A stretch of DNA of 64,000 nucleotides from Halomonas sp. QHL1 (GCF_001882345.1 NZ_MINL01000001.1:3543852-3607851); one strand, 5' to 3'; shown: positions 24,616 to 34,716, numbered from the stretch's first letter. Numbers and translations are program-made. Notes: generated by a model from the letters alone, not told the origin.

Positions 24616-25830
24616 CTAGATAATCCCTGCTTCGCGGAGTGCAGTTCGCTGTTCCAAGCTAATGCCGAGTTCATCCAGCACGCTTTCAGTATGCTGACCT
24701 AGGTGGGGCGGTGCCGTAGTGGCGCTCATTTGGGCGCCGTTAAAACGGATAGGGTTGGCCACTAGATCCACCTGGCCCGCTTGGTCATGGGGTAAGGTCT
24801 GCTTAAGCCCGCGGGCTTTTACATGGGGGTCGTCGAAAACCCGATCCAGCGTATTAATTGGCCCACAGGGCACGCCCACGGCTTCAAAGGCGGCAAGCCA
24901 ATGATCAGTACTGCGCTGCGCCAATGCTGCTTCCAACTGCGGCACGAGTAGCGCACGGTTATTTACCCTAGCCCCATTGGTGGCAAAGCGTGGATCTTCC
25001 GCCAGAGCCGGTAGCGAAAGCACCGCGCAAAAACGCTTGAACTGCTCGTCGTTGCCGACGGCCATGATCATATGGCCATCTTGGGTGGCGAACGCTTGGT
25101 AAGGCACGATATTAGGGTGAGCGTTACCCAACCGTTGGGGAACATTGCCCGAGGTTAGGTAGTTGAGCGCCTGATTAGCGAGTACGCCGACCTGGACATC
25201 CATTAATGCCATATCGATATGGCAACCTTCGCCGCTGTCGCGGCGCTGATAAAGCGCCGCCAGCACTGCGTTGGCGGCATATAGCCCGGTGAAAATATCG
25301 GTAAACGCAACGCCACTTTTTACCGGACCACCACCGGGCTCACTGTCGGGCTTGCCGGTTAGGCTCATGATCCCGCCCATGGCTTGAATCATAAAGTCGT
25401 AACCGGCGCGGTGAGCGTAAGGGCTCTCCTGGCCAAAACCGGTAATCGAGCAGTAAATCAGCCTGGGGTTGAGCTCCTTTAGACTGGCGTAATCCAGGCC
25501 GTAGCGTTTTAGGCCCCCGACCTTGAAGTTCTCTATCAGTACGTCGGATTGAGCGACTAGCTGCTTAATCACCGCCTGGCCTTCGGGCTTGGCCATATCG
25601 ACAGTCACCGAGCGTTTACCCCGGTTAGCGCACAGGTAGTACGCCGACTCTTCGCTGCCCGCCAGCCAAGGAGGGCCCCAGTGGCGAGTATCATCGCCGC
25701 TGCCGGGGCGCTCTACCTTAATCACATCTGCCCCCATATCCGCGAGCATCTGACCGCACCACGGCCCGGCCAATACCCGCGAAATATCGAGTACTTTAAT
25801 ACCGGCCAGTGGTTTGGTTAGCTCGCTCAT
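24616..25830 (-). CDS. CaiB/BaiF-family CoA-transferase, probable glutarate CoA-transferase
   Basis: A 404-residue class III CoA-transferase. Typical blocks: GIKVLDISRVLAGPWCGQML, ADVIKVERPGSGDDTRHWGPP, RGKRSVTVDMAKPEG, and the catalytic Asp region HIDMALMDVQVGVLANQA. The neighbour gcdH strongly suggests it makes glutaryl-CoA, using succinyl-CoA or another donor, in lysine/glutarate degradation, as in the mitochondrial SUGCT/GCDH pair. ATG 25830 (MSELTKPL) has ACGGAG close upstream; a TTG at 25854 would add eight residues. Only 42 bases separate it from gcdH, so they share a transcript. Substrate is inferred from context. Confidence 0.85.
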   Translation of the reverse strand: MSELTKPLAGIKVLDISRVLAGPWCGQMLADMGADVIKVERPGSGDDTRHWGPPWLAGSEESAYYLCANRGKRSVTVDMAKPEGQAVIKQLVAQSDVLIENFKVGGLKRYGLDYASLKELNPRLIYCSITGFGQESPYAHRAGYDFMIQAMGGIMSLTGKPDSEPGGGPVKSGVAFTDIFTGLYAANAVLAALYQRRDSGEGCHIDMALMDVQVGVLANQALNYLTSGNVPQRLGNAHPNIVPYQAFATQDGHMIMAVGNDEQFKRFCAVLSLPALAEDPRFATNGARVNNRALLVPQLEAALAQRSTDHWLAAFEAVGVPCGPINTLDRVFDDPHVKARGLKQTLPHDQAGQVDLVANPIRFNGAQMSATTAPPHLGQHTESVLDELGISLEQRTALREAGII

Positions 25831-25872
25831 AGAGGCTCCGTTAATAAGTGACAAGTGATCAAGATGTGGTGA

Positions 25873-27051
25873 TTAGAAGAACGACTGAATGCCCGTCTGT
25901 GCGCGACCAAGAATCAACGCGTGCACATCATGAGTACCTTCGTAGGTATTCACCGACTCCAGATTGACCATATGGCGAATCACGCCGTACTCGTCAGAAA
26001 CGCCGTTGCCACCATGCATGTCGCGGGACACGCGGGCGATATCCAGGGCTTTGCCGCAGTTGTTGCGTTTGATCAAGGAGACCATTTCCGGTGCCCAGTT
26101 GCCGCTATCCATCAGGCGACCCACCTGCAGAGCTGCCTGCAAGCCCAGGGTGATCTCGGTCTGCATATCGGCGAGCTTTTTCTGGATCAACTGATTGGCA
26201 GCCAGCGGGCGACCAAACTGCTTGCGGTCGAGGGTGTATTGACGCGCTGCGTGCCAGCAGAACTCGGCCGTGCCCATAACGCCCCAGGCGATGCCGTAAC
26301 GCGCTTTGTTCAAGCAGCCAAACGGGCCTTTCAAGCCGCTGACGTTAGGCAGCAGGTTCTCTTCAGGAACGAAGGCGTTGTCCAGCACGATTTCACCGGT
26401 AATGGAGGCTCGCAGCGAGACCTTGCCTTCGATTTTCGGCGTGGTGAAGCCTTCGGTGCCGCGCTCAACAATAAAGCCTTTGATCTGGTTGTCGTGGGCA
26501 GCTGACTTGGCCCAAACCACCGCGATATCGGCAATCGGGCTGTTGGTGATCCACATTTTCGCGCCGGTTAGGCGGTAGCCGCCGTCGACTTTTTCCGCGC
26601 GGGTAATCATGTTGCCTGGATCAGAGCCATGATCAGGCTCGGTCAAACCAAAGCAGCCGACCATTTCACCGCTGGCAAGCTTGGGCAGGAATTTTTGCTT
26701 TTGCTCTTCAGAACCGTAGGTCTCGATGGGGTACATCACCAGCGAGGACTGTACGCTCATGGCTGAACGGTAGCCGGAGTCTACGCGCTCTACCTCGCGG
26801 GCAATCAATCCGTATGCCACGTGGTTAACGCCTGCGCCGCCGTACTCGGGGGAAACGGTGGCGCCCAGCAGACCAAGTTCGCCCATTTCGGTCATGATCT
26901 CGCGGTCGAAACGCTCTTCACGGAAGGCGGTCAGTACGCGGGGCTGGAGGTTTTCCTGGCAGTAATCGTAGGCCGCATCGCGAATCTGGCGCTCTTCATC
27001 GGTGAGCTGTTGTTCCAGAAGTAGCGGGTCGTCCCAGTTGAAATGCGTCAT
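25873..27051 (-). CDS. gcdH: Glutaryl-CoA dehydrogenase
   Basis: A 392-residue acyl-CoA dehydrogenase that oxidises and decarboxylates glutaryl-CoA to crotonyl-CoA, passing electrons to ETF. The family signature [15 protein letters not shown] and the FAD/substrate loop [14 protein letters not shown] are present. So is the glutaryl-specific positioning of the catalytic base, Glu371, in [18 protein letters not shown]. It reads closely like human GCDH and bacterial GcdH. Upstream (27052-27226) holds two T/A-rich tracts and probably its promoter. Neighbours are the CoA-transferase and a GntR regulator. Confidence 0.93.
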   Translation of the reverse strand: MTHFNWDDPLLLEQQLTDEERQIRDAAYDYCQENLQPRVLTAFREERFDREIMTEMGELGLLGATVSPEYGGAGVNHVAYGLIAREVERVDSGYRSAMSVQSSLVMYPIETYGSEEQKQKFLPKLASGEMVGCFGLTEPDHGSDPGNMITRAEKVDGGYRLTGAKMWITNSPIADIAVVWAKSAAHDNQIKGFIVERGTEGFTTPKIEGKVSLRASITGEIVLDNAFVPEENLLPNVSGLKGPFGCLNKARYGIAWGVMGTAEFCWHAARQYTLDRKQFGRPLAANQLIQKKLADMQTEITLGLQAALQVGRLMDSGNWAPEMVSLIKRNNCGKALDIARVSRDMHGGNGVSDEYGVIRHMVNLESVNTYEGTHDVHALILGRAQTGIQSFF

Positions 27052-27226
27052 GGCGTGGTTTCCTCGGTTCGTTCGTTAGGCGTTATAAAAGCCTAGCGCG
27101 CTGGATTGTTTGCAAAGTAGCTTGCAGTCAATGTATCGCCGTTTTTTTAAAATATCTACATTTTTTTAAAACGTAGAACTTTGGTCTTGAGGCGAAGCGC
27201 TAAAACTAACAGCTGAAACGAAGCGC

Positions 27227-27946
27227 TTAACCCATGCCGCGCTCCTGAAGGACGCGGGTAATAATCGGCACCGGGGTCATCAGATGGTCGCGCATTAGGC
27301 TGTCGGCTTCGGCGGTATCGCGAGCCAGAATGACATCGACCAGTGCGGCGTGCTCCTGACGCTTAAGCTCCAGCGCCTGGGACGACATCACGATTTCCTG
27401 CAGCCACAGGTGGCGGTAGCGTTCTACCTGATCAAACAGAGTATTGCGCATTTGCAGCAGGTGAGGGGAGTTGCAGCCGCTGGCAATGGCGGTATGGAAG
27501 GCTTTGTGGCGCTGATCCCAGATATCCAGCAGGTCGTCGGGGGTGTTGATGTCGGTGACCTTGGCCAGCCGATGCGCGGTGGCCAGTACGGTGGCTTCCC
27601 AGTCGTCGTCGCCGCGCTCAATAGCCAATCGCAGAATCAGCCCTTCAAGCTGCGCCCGTGCGTCGTAAATATCGTTGAGTTCGGCCAGTGACATGGGGGC
27701 TACCCGGTAGCCGCGCTGGCTGATCGCGACTACTAGGCGGTCAGAGACTAATTGCGATAGGGCTTCCCGTAGCGGCCCGGTGCTGGCGCCGTACTGCTCT
27801 TTGAGGCGGCTCATCAGCAGCTTCTGCTCAGGCGCATAGTGACCACGAATAATGTCTTGCTTGAGTTGACGGTAAGCACTAATGGCCAGGTTTTGCCGCG
27901 GCGTGTCTTTTTCCCGACTATCTTCTTCTTTAAAACCGGGCTCCAT
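27227..27946 (-). CDS. GntR-family (FCD) transcriptional regulator of the glutarate/TRAP locus
   Basis: A 239-residue regulator: N-terminal winged helix (about 20-85, 'AYRQLKQDIIRGHYAP' and 'GASTGPLREALSQLV'), then an FCD ligand domain (about 95-230) with Asp and His metal ligands (DARAQLEGL, HKAFHTAIASGC, HAALVDVILARD). FCD regulators respond to small carboxylates. It is divergent from the TAXI transporter and upstream of gcdH on the same strand, so both are likely targets. It resembles CsiR-type regulators. ATG 27946 has AGGAG upstream with about 9-base spacing; a TTG at 27973 is less likely. Confidence 0.87.
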   Translation of the reverse strand: MEPGFKEEDSREKDTPRQNLAISAYRQLKQDIIRGHYAPEQKLLMSRLKEQYGASTGPLREALSQLVSDRLVVAISQRGYRVAPMSLAELNDIYDARAQLEGLILRLAIERGDDDWEATVLATAHRLAKVTDINTPDDLLDIWDQRHKAFHTAIASGCNSPHLLQMRNTLFDQVERYRHLWLQEIVMSSQALELKRQEHAALVDVILARDTAEADSLMRDHLMTPVPIITRVLQERGMG

Positions 27947-28294
27947 AGCAGTGTGGCTCCTATCCTGAATCAATCATAAAGGTGAGATGGGGAAAATGAC
28001 GGCCATTATCGCTAAATATTAACAATTTGGTACAGGGTAAGACATTTGCGCAGGATTTCGTTATTTTAAATGAGCTAGGAAGCTAGCTTGGCCTTACCTG
28101 TTAAGTAGCCATTGTTGAACACGGAAAGCGGCTACTGCGCTGATAACGCCCTATTAGCATCTAACGCATTAGCCGTGCTAACTTCTCTTTCACCGCTTCT
28201 GGTTGCCTGTTGATGGCAAGCTGAAGTTGGGAATTCAACACTTCCTTTATCGTCAACCATACCTATAAGTCCAAGCAGGACGGAGGAAACGCTC
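27947..28294. other. Divergent promoter region between the GntR regulator and the TAXI transporter
   Basis: No gene is seen. It holds both divergent promoters and probably the regulator's operator, but I cannot identify a convincing palindrome. GGAGGAA just before 28295 is the ribosome binding site of the transporter gene. Confidence 0.5.
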
Positions 28295-29254
28295 ATGCGA
28301 ACTCTAAAATATGCCGCTGCCGCATCAATGCTCGCGGTCGCACTTCCAGCAAGCGCCCAGCAACTCTCAATCGCAACCGGTGGTACGGGCGGCGTTTACT
28401 ACCCTATCGGCGGTGGTTTTGCCGAAATGATCAACAACCATATTGAAGGCGCCCAGGCGACCGCTGAAGTTACCGGTGCCTCGGTTGAAAATATGGGCCT
28501 GATCATGCGTGGCGACGCGGATCTTGCCCTGGCACTGGCCGATACGGTTTATCAGGCGTATACCGGCACGGATGATTTTGAAGGCCGTCAGGTTGAAAAC
28601 ATCCGCGCGCTAGCCTCGGTTTATCCCAACGCAGTACAGCTGGTAACGCTGGCCGAGTCGGATATCGAATCGATCGCTGATCTCGAAGGCAAGCGTGTTT
28701 CCGTTGGTGCACCGGGTAGCGGTACCGAGTTGAATGCTCGTGCCTTGCTCGAAGCCAATGGCATTAGCTATGACGACTTCACTCCACAACGTCTTAACTT
28801 CAACGAAACCGCTGACGCGATTCGTGATGGTGATATCGACGCCGGTTTCTGGAGCGTTGGCCCGCCGACTAGCTCTATTCTTAACCTTGCCGCAACACGC
28901 GATATTCGCCTGATTGGCCTGTCCGATGAAGAAGTGGCCAATGCTCGGGAGGAAGAAGAAGTCTTCGCACCTTACAAGCTTGCCGCCGGTATGTATGACG
29001 GTATGGACGAAGACGTGCAGACCCTGGGTATTCCCAACGTCCTCGTCGTTAACTCTGATATGGACGAAGAGCTGGCTTACCAGTTGACCCAGCTACTGTT
29101 CGAAAACACCGACGAGCTGATTGCCGTTCACCCGGCGGCTAACGACACCACCGTTGAGTTCACTATGGAGTCGACTCCTGTGCCGCTGCACCCCGGTGCG
29201 CTGCGCTATTTCGAAGAAGTCGGTGCTGAGATCCCGGATCGTCTGCGTCCTTAA
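28295..29254 (+). CDS. TAXI-family TRAP transporter solute-binding protein
   Basis: A 319-residue periplasmic binding protein. The signal peptide is MRTLKYAAAASMLAVALPAS with cleavage near ASAQ. The mature start QLSIATGGTGGVYYPIGGGFAEM is the hallmark TAXI motif, and VSVGAPGSGTELNARALLEANG is the second conserved block. It should capture an organic anion and hand it to the fused permease at 29846. Ligand unknown; the adjacent glutarate genes and shared regulator region suggest a C4-C5 dicarboxylate or related acid. A strong ribosome binding site (GGAGGAA) precedes ATG 28295. Confidence 0.92.
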   Translation: MRTLKYAAAASMLAVALPASAQQLSIATGGTGGVYYPIGGGFAEMINNHIEGAQATAEVTGASVENMGLIMRGDADLALALADTVYQAYTGTDDFEGRQVENIRALASVYPNAVQLVTLAESDIESIADLEGKRVSVGAPGSGTELNARALLEANGISYDDFTPQRLNFNETADAIRDGDIDAGFWSVGPPTSSILNLAATRDIRLIGLSDEEVANAREEEEVFAPYKLAAGMYDGMDEDVQTLGIPNVLVVNSDMDEELAYQLTQLLFENTDELIAVHPAANDTTVEFTMESTPVPLHPGALRYFEEVGAEIPDRLRP

Positions 29255-29300
29255 TCGTTCGGTGACACTGTCATAACAAGGTTGTAATGAGGACATTGCC

Positions 29301-29813
29301 ATGCAGTGGCAGCAACGACTGGTGGCGCTACTCATTGCATGTTGTCCGCTCGCCGGAGTGGGGGCTTCCCCCGCTTCGGCGTCGGCGTTTATGCACTTAG
29401 CCGTAGTGACCGAACAAGGCAACATCTTAGTGGACGAGGCAGTGCCTGATGGCGGTCGCTGGTGTATTCAGTGGGAGCACTCCGTTGAGCACTTCACGGT
29501 GTTGGACTGCTATCTTAATGCAGAGAGTGTCATGCAATTGGAGCGTAGCCATCAACCCGATTTCGCCGCAGGGCTTGGGCATATCTTTGGGCGCGGCGAG
29601 CAGGTATCAGACGGTGAAGGCGGTTACTGGATTAATGCCATTAACGAGCCTGTAGCAAATAACCGTTATGTGTTGAGGGTAGGTTCACCGGCTGTTAATC
29701 ATCGCGTGGTGTGGCCAGGCGGTGAGCATGAGCCAGTGAGCCTAAGTGCTCATGCCGCTGGACAACGCGTGACCATTCAGTTGATAGATCCTCACGCACC
29801 CCCGCGTGAATAA
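29301..29813 (+). CDS. DUF1850-type exported accessory protein of a TAXI-TRAP system
   Basis: A 170-residue protein with an N-terminal signal (hydrophobic WQQRLVALLIACCPLAGVG, then ASPASA). The body resembles DUF1850 proteins that occur between TAXI binding proteins and their fused permeases: W-x-I-x-W-x-H-S-V-E-x-x...(WCIQWEHSVEHFTVLDCY). Two cysteines (WCIQ and LDCY) could form a disulphide. Its position, 46 bases after the binding protein and 32 before the permease, fits an operon. Biochemical role is unknown; it may assist assembly or substrate handling. Confidence 0.8.
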   Translation: MQWQQRLVALLIACCPLAGVGASPASASAFMHLAVVTEQGNILVDEAVPDGGRWCIQWEHSVEHFTVLDCYLNAESVMQLERSHQPDFAAGLGHIFGRGEQVSDGEGGYWINAINEPVANNRYVLRVGSPAVNHRVVWPGGEHEPVSLSAHAAGQRVTIQLIDPHAPPRE

Positions 29814-29845
29814 AAACGACATTAGTTAACGCTTCCGAGGACTTC

Positions 29846-31864
29846 ATGAGCGAATCCAATCAACCGTCGAGCGTGGTACCGGGCGGTAATGTGATTCAAC
29901 CCCGCATGGTGCTGTGGTCGATCACCATTGTGGCGGTGGGTCTTTCCCTGTTTCAGCTCTATTCTGCCGGTATTCAGCCCTTAGGGCTTTTCTATCAGCG
30001 CAGTATTCACCTGGCACTGATTATGGTGCTGGCATTTTTAATGTTTCCAGCCTTCGGCCCCACCCGCAAGCGTGGTGTATTGGGCTGGGGGCTTGATCTA
30101 CTGTTTTTTGCCGGGGCTATCCTCACCGGTGGTTACTTAGTACTCAACCTGGATGAGATTTTTAGCCGTGCGGGTTTTTGGAACAGTACCGATATTCTGG
30201 TCGCCTGTATTGCCACGGTGACGGTGCTGGAAGCCAGCCGCCGCGCGGTAGGTTTTGGTATGACCGTGATTGGCCTATTGGCGATTGTCTACGCCTTCGC
30301 CGGGCCGCGGGGCGAGCTGCCTTGGCTGGGCGAGTGGATGCCGGGGATTCTGGAACACCGTGGGTACACCATTGACCGAGTCGCAGGCCAACTCTACCTG
30401 GGGCAAGAGGGTATCTTCGGTCTGCCGCTAGGCGTCGCGGCGACCTATATCTTTATTTTTGTTCTGTTTGGCGCCTTTTTGGAGTGCACCGGGGCAGGCA
30501 AATTCTTTATTGATATGGCCTATGCGGCCACCGGTCGCCAGCGTGGCGGGCCAGCCAAGGCGGCGGTATTAGCGTCGGCGGGCATGGGCTCGATTTCTGG
30601 CAGTGCGATTGCCAACGTAGTCACCACCGGTGCTTTTACCATTCCGCTGATGAAGCGGCTGGGCTACAAGGCCAAGCAGGCGGGCGGTATCGAAGCGGCG
30701 GCCTCAACCGGGGGGCAGATCATGCCGCCGCTGATGGGTGCTGGGGCATTCTTGATCGCTGAGTACACCAATACGCCGTACCTGGAAATTGTCAAAATCA
30801 GTATTCTACCGGCGATTATGTATTTCGCCACGGTCTATCTGTTTGTGCATATCATTGCCCTTAAGCAAGGCATGCAGGGGCTGCCCAAGGAAGAGCTGCC
30901 GCAGATGCGTCAGGTCATGAAGGATGGCTGGCACTTCCTGTTGCCGCTGGCCGTACTGGTCTGGCTGCTGGCGATGAGCATGTCGCCCATGCGAGTAGGC
31001 TACTACGCGGTAGTCACCATCCTGGCGGTGGCAGTATTACGCTATACGCTGTGGTTCTTGTTTGTGGCGCCCAGGCAGGGGCAGCCGGTAACTGCGACGG
31101 CCATTAAAGACGTGGTCAGCGCTGGCTTTGCCAAGCTGATCGAGGGTTTGGAGCTAGGTGCTCGCAATGCGGTAGCGGTTTCCATGGCCTGTGCGGTCGC
31201 CGGGATTATCGTTGGGGTAGTGGGTTTAACCGGCTTGGGGCTGAAATTCTCCTCCATGATGCTGGCATTCTCCGGCGGCAACCTGGTGTTGGCGCTGGTG
31301 ATGGTGCTGTTGGCCAGCTTGGTATTGGGGATGGGGCTGCCCGTTACCGCCAGCTATATCGTGCTCATCGTGCTCGTCGGGCCTGCATTGACCGCCGAGT
31401 TTGGTGTGCCGCTACTGGTCGCTCACTTGGTTGTGTTCTGGTACTCCCAGGACTCTAACGTGACGCCTCCCATCGCCTTGGCAGGCTTTGCCGGGGCGGC
31501 GATAGCAGGCAGTAAGCCGATGGAAACCAGCTTCCAGGCGTGGAAGTTTGCCAAAGGGCTCTACTTGATACCGCTGTTTATGGTCTTCAATCCCGAGATC
31601 ATTATTGGCGGCCCGGTGCCGGTGGTCATCTGGAACGGGGTGATTGCTATTCTGGCATTAGGTGCCTTTGCCGCGGCGTTGGAGGGCTATCTGTTTACCA
31701 AAATGTCGTGGCTACCGCGCATCGCGATTACCGCCGCAATTTTCGGGGTGTTCTATCCCAATCTGATGACCGAGATTGCCGGTGTGGTGGTCATGATCGT
31801 CGCTATCGGTGCTAACTGGCTGGCCAGCAAGCGTGAAGCGCGTGCGACACCCATTAGCGGATAG
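29846..31864 (+). CDS. TRAP transporter fused permease (4TM/12TM)
   Basis: A 672-residue polytopic membrane protein combining the small (DctQ-like, about residues 20-150) and large (DctM-like, about 165-640) subunits of TRAP transporters, the arrangement found with TAXI binding proteins. Diagnostic large-subunit stretches: AAVLASAGMGSISGSAIANV, TTGAFTIPLMKRLGYK, AASTGGQIMPPLMGAGAFL and LGMGLPVTASYIVL. Transport is driven by an ion gradient, commonly sodium in halophiles. It closes the operon; a strong terminator follows. Confidence 0.93.
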   Translation: MSESNQPSSVVPGGNVIQPRMVLWSITIVAVGLSLFQLYSAGIQPLGLFYQRSIHLALIMVLAFLMFPAFGPTRKRGVLGWGLDLLFFAGAILTGGYLVLNLDEIFSRAGFWNSTDILVACIATVTVLEASRRAVGFGMTVIGLLAIVYAFAGPRGELPWLGEWMPGILEHRGYTIDRVAGQLYLGQEGIFGLPLGVAATYIFIFVLFGAFLECTGAGKFFIDMAYAATGRQRGGPAKAAVLASAGMGSISGSAIANVVTTGAFTIPLMKRLGYKAKQAGGIEAAASTGGQIMPPLMGAGAFLIAEYTNTPYLEIVKISILPAIMYFATVYLFVHIIALKQGMQGLPKEELPQMRQVMKDGWHFLLPLAVLVWLLAMSMSPMRVGYYAVVTILAVAVLRYTLWFLFVAPRQGQPVTATAIKDVVSAGFAKLIEGLELGARNAVAVSMACAVAGIIVGVVGLTGLGLKFSSMMLAFSGGNLVLALVMVLLASLVLGMGLPVTASYIVLIVLVGPALTAEFGVPLLVAHLVVFWYSQDSNVTPPIALAGFAGAAIAGSKPMETSFQAWKFAKGLYLIPLFMVFNPEIIIGGPVPVVIWNGVIAILALGAFAAALEGYLFTKMSWLPRIAITAAIFGVFYPNLMTEIAGVVVMIVAIGANWLASKREARATPISG

Positions 31865-31906
31865 GCGTTAGGCAACCGACAGCCAGAATGAAAAGCCAGC
31901 ACTAAC

Positions 31907-31940
31907 AAAAAGGCCCGGAGATATAATCTCCGGGCCTTTT
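31907..31940. terminator. Strong bidirectional terminator after the TRAP operon
   Basis: AAAAGGCCCGGAGAT (31907-31922 region) pairs perfectly with ATCTCCGGGCCTTTT (31926-31940) across a 3-base loop, with A- and T-runs at the two ends. It serves the TRAP operon and the convergent mrcA gene. Confidence 0.9.
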
Positions 31941-31996
31941 GCTTGGTGGGACTTTCGTTTGGTGTGCTACGGGATTGGCTGGTGTAGAAGATCGAG

Positions 31997-34525
31997 TTAG
32001 AAGATCGACTCAGCGGTGCCTGAACCCTCAGAGCCACTGGCTTCTTCCAGCTCACGACTGATACGGCGCTGCTGGTAATCCGGCAGGTGATCCTGATGGA
32101 ACAACTCGGTAAGGCCGCCAGATTGGCCGTCTGCTAAGCGTTGACCTGAGTCTGGGTCCACTTGGGCAGTGACAATCGTCGCAGGGCGTTCGGGCACGGC
32201 GTTCGGCGTGCCTTCCAGCGCATCGCCCATAAACTCGATCCAAATGGGTAGCGCAGCGTTAGCGCCATACTCGGCAATGGTCTCGTTGCTGTCCTTACCG
32301 ACCCATACCGTAGTGACCAGATCGCTGTTAAAGCCCGCAAACCAAGCGTCCCGCTGGCTATTCGTGGTGCCGGTCTTGCCGACAATGTCTTCACGGTTAA
32401 GGCTTAGCGCGCCGCGGCCAGTGCCTGAGGTGATTACGTCACGCAGCATATCGCGCAGGATATAGACAGCCGCCGGGTCGGCCACCCGTTTGGCGATTGG
32501 ATATTCGTGACCATCGATTTCCACCGTCTCCTGGTCTTCTGCACAGCTAGGGCAGGCAACCTGTGGCGTGGCTTCATCGATCAGCTCGTTGTCGTCGTCA
32601 CGGGTTACCCGCTCAATAAACCAAGGTGACACCTGAAAGCCGCCATTGGCGATGACCGCGTAGGCATTGGTCATCTCCATGGGCGTTAAGCTTGCGCTAC
32701 CCAGCGCGAGTGCCAGACCGTGCGGTAAGCGACCAGGAGCAAAGCCGAAGCCTTCCAGGTAATCGATGGTGTGATCCAGCCCCATGGTCTGCAGTACGCG
32801 GATCGTCACCAGGTTGCGCGAGCGGGCGAGGGCCGGGCGTAAGCGCATAGGGCCTTGGAAATCGCGGCTAGAGTTGACCGGCCGCCACAAGGCGTTGCTG
32901 CCATCGTCGAGTACCACGGGGGAGTCGTTAACCACGCTGGCGGCGTTCATCTCTCCATCTTCAAGGGCCGCTAAGTAAATAAACGGTTTGAAGATAGAGC
33001 CTGACTGACGCTGTGCCTGAACTGCGCGGTTGAACTTGCTGGCGTTAAAGTCGAAACCGCCCTGGAGTGCCAGGATAGCGCCGGTTTGCGGGTCTTGGGC
33101 GACCAGCGAACCTTCGGCGTCCGGGCGCTGGGAGAGGCGCAGCGAGCCATCTTCATTCTCCACCACGCGAATCATATCGCCACGTACGGCAATCTCTTCT
33201 GCTGAACTGGGCTCGGCTCCGCGGCTACGCGGGCTTAGATAAGGGCGCGCCCAGCTCAAGCCTTCCCAGGCGATAGTCTGTAGGCCACCGCTACGGGTGA
33301 GCACCTGCATTTCGCGGCCACTGCTCTCTACCACAATGGCGGGCTGGAGCAGACCATAGTTGGGTGTACGCTCAAGCACCTGTATCCAGTTGCTGACGTC
33401 GCCATCAATCCCTTCAACTTCTGTCTGGCTGCGCTGGGCGGCTTGGCGCGCGGTCTCACGAATCTCGGGAGATTCGGCAAGCTCCTCTTCGAGGCCTTGG
33501 GTTGCCGTTTGCTCCTGTGCTTCGACAAGGCTCGCGGCAATCTCACGCTGCTCTGGCCCGCGCCAGCCATGGCGAAGGTCGTAGGCAGTCAGTCCATTGG
33601 CCAGCGCTTGGCGAGCAAAGGGCTGCAGCTCGCTATCGATGGTGGTGTAAATCCGATAGCCGCCGGTGTAAGCCTCATCGCCAAAGCGCTCTATCGCATA
33701 CTGGCGCGCCATCTCGGAGACGTAGGCGGCATCGACTTCAGCTTGGATATAGTGACGACGGGCCGTGACAGGGGACTGAACCGCTGATTGATAGGTGTCA
33801 TCGTCGATATAGCCCAGTTCGCGCATGCGGAACAGAATCCAGTTGCGTCGAATCAGCGAACGCTCGGAGTTAGCTAGCGGATTAAAGGCTGAAGGTGCCT
33901 TGGGCAGCCCCGCAATCATGGCTGTTTGTGCCAGATTAAGCTCAGCGAGCGGCTTGTCGTAATAGGTTTCAGCAGCAGCAGCGATGCCGTAGGCGCGATT
34001 ACCCAGGAAAATCTTATTCACGTAAAGCTCGAAGATCTCCTCTTTATTGAGCACCTGCTCCATTTGCAGCGCTAGCAGGATCTCGCGAATTTTACGCGTA
34101 AAGGTTTGGTCTAGCGTCAACATATAGTTACGCGCGACCTGCATGGTGATCGTCGAACCACCGGATTGGATAGTGCCGCCACTCTGTACAAGCTCCACCG
34201 CGGCCCGGGCTAAGCCACGCGGGTCGACACCTGCGTGGTCGAAATAGCTGGCATCCTCGGCGGCGATCAAGGCGTTGATCATATCCTGCGGTATTTCATC
34301 AAAATTGATCGCCATACGGCGCTCTTCGCCGAATTCGCCAATCAATTTACCGTCTTGGGTAAAAATACGCAGCGGCGTGTGCAGCTCAAAGTCCTGTAGC
34401 TGGCGAACGTCGGGCAGCCCCGGTGCGAAGTAAATGGCAGCCCCCACTACGGCTAAGGCGGTGGCACCAACCAACGACACGATGAGGAAAAACAGCGACA
34501 CAATAAGGGTTCGAAGAAACGTCAT
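31997..34525 (-). CDS. mrcA: Penicillin-binding protein 1A (bifunctional glycosyltransferase/transpeptidase)
   Basis: An 842-residue class A PBP that polymerises and cross-links peptidoglycan. After a short cytoplasmic start comes one membrane anchor (about 5-30), then the GT51 domain with EDASYFDHAGVDPRGLARA (catalytic Glu) and GGSTITMQVARN. An OB/linker region follows, then the transpeptidase with SxxK (GSIFKPF), SxN (RSRNLV) and KTGT (VGKTGTTNSQRDAWFAG). ATG 34525 (MTFLRTLIV) is favoured because the membrane anchor begins at once; an ATG at 34564 is possible. It is divergent from pilM, as in Pseudomonas, supporting the call. Confidence 0.94.
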   Translation of the reverse strand: MTFLRTLIVSLFFLIVSLVGATALAVVGAAIYFAPGLPDVRQLQDFELHTPLRIFTQDGKLIGEFGEERRMAINFDEIPQDMINALIAAEDASYFDHAGVDPRGLARAAVELVQSGGTIQSGGSTITMQVARNYMLTLDQTFTRKIREILLALQMEQVLNKEEIFELYVNKIFLGNRAYGIAAAAETYYDKPLAELNLAQTAMIAGLPKAPSAFNPLANSERSLIRRNWILFRMRELGYIDDDTYQSAVQSPVTARRHYIQAEVDAAYVSEMARQYAIERFGDEAYTGGYRIYTTIDSELQPFARQALANGLTAYDLRHGWRGPEQREIAASLVEAQEQTATQGLEEELAESPEIRETARQAAQRSQTEVEGIDGDVSNWIQVLERTPNYGLLQPAIVVESSGREMQVLTRSGGLQTIAWEGLSWARPYLSPRSRGAEPSSAEEIAVRGDMIRVVENEDGSLRLSQRPDAEGSLVAQDPQTGAILALQGGFDFNASKFNRAVQAQRQSGSIFKPFIYLAALEDGEMNAASVVNDSPVVLDDGSNALWRPVNSSRDFQGPMRLRPALARSRNLVTIRVLQTMGLDHTIDYLEGFGFAPGRLPHGLALALGSASLTPMEMTNAYAVIANGGFQVSPWFIERVTRDDDNELIDEATPQVACPSCAEDQETVEIDGHEYPIAKRVADPAAVYILRDMLRDVITSGTGRGALSLNREDIVGKTGTTNSQRDAWFAGFNSDLVTTVWVGKDSNETIAEYGANAALPIWIEFMGDALEGTPNAVPERPATIVTAQVDPDSGQRLADGQSGGLTELFHQDHLPDYQQRRISRELEEASGSEGSGTAESIF

Positions 34526-34716
34526 GTACGGAGAGCACCCTGGGAAGAATGAAAAGATCGGCATCTATATGGCCGTATCATGCAATTGGCAGCCATTATA
34601 GGAACCTGAAGCGGCGGCCACCAGTGTTGATATGCTGTAAGTGGGTTCGCGTGTGACAGAACTAAAAATCATGTAACCTCAAACCACGCGATAAGCAGGT
34701 GGAGCCAAACCCCAAT

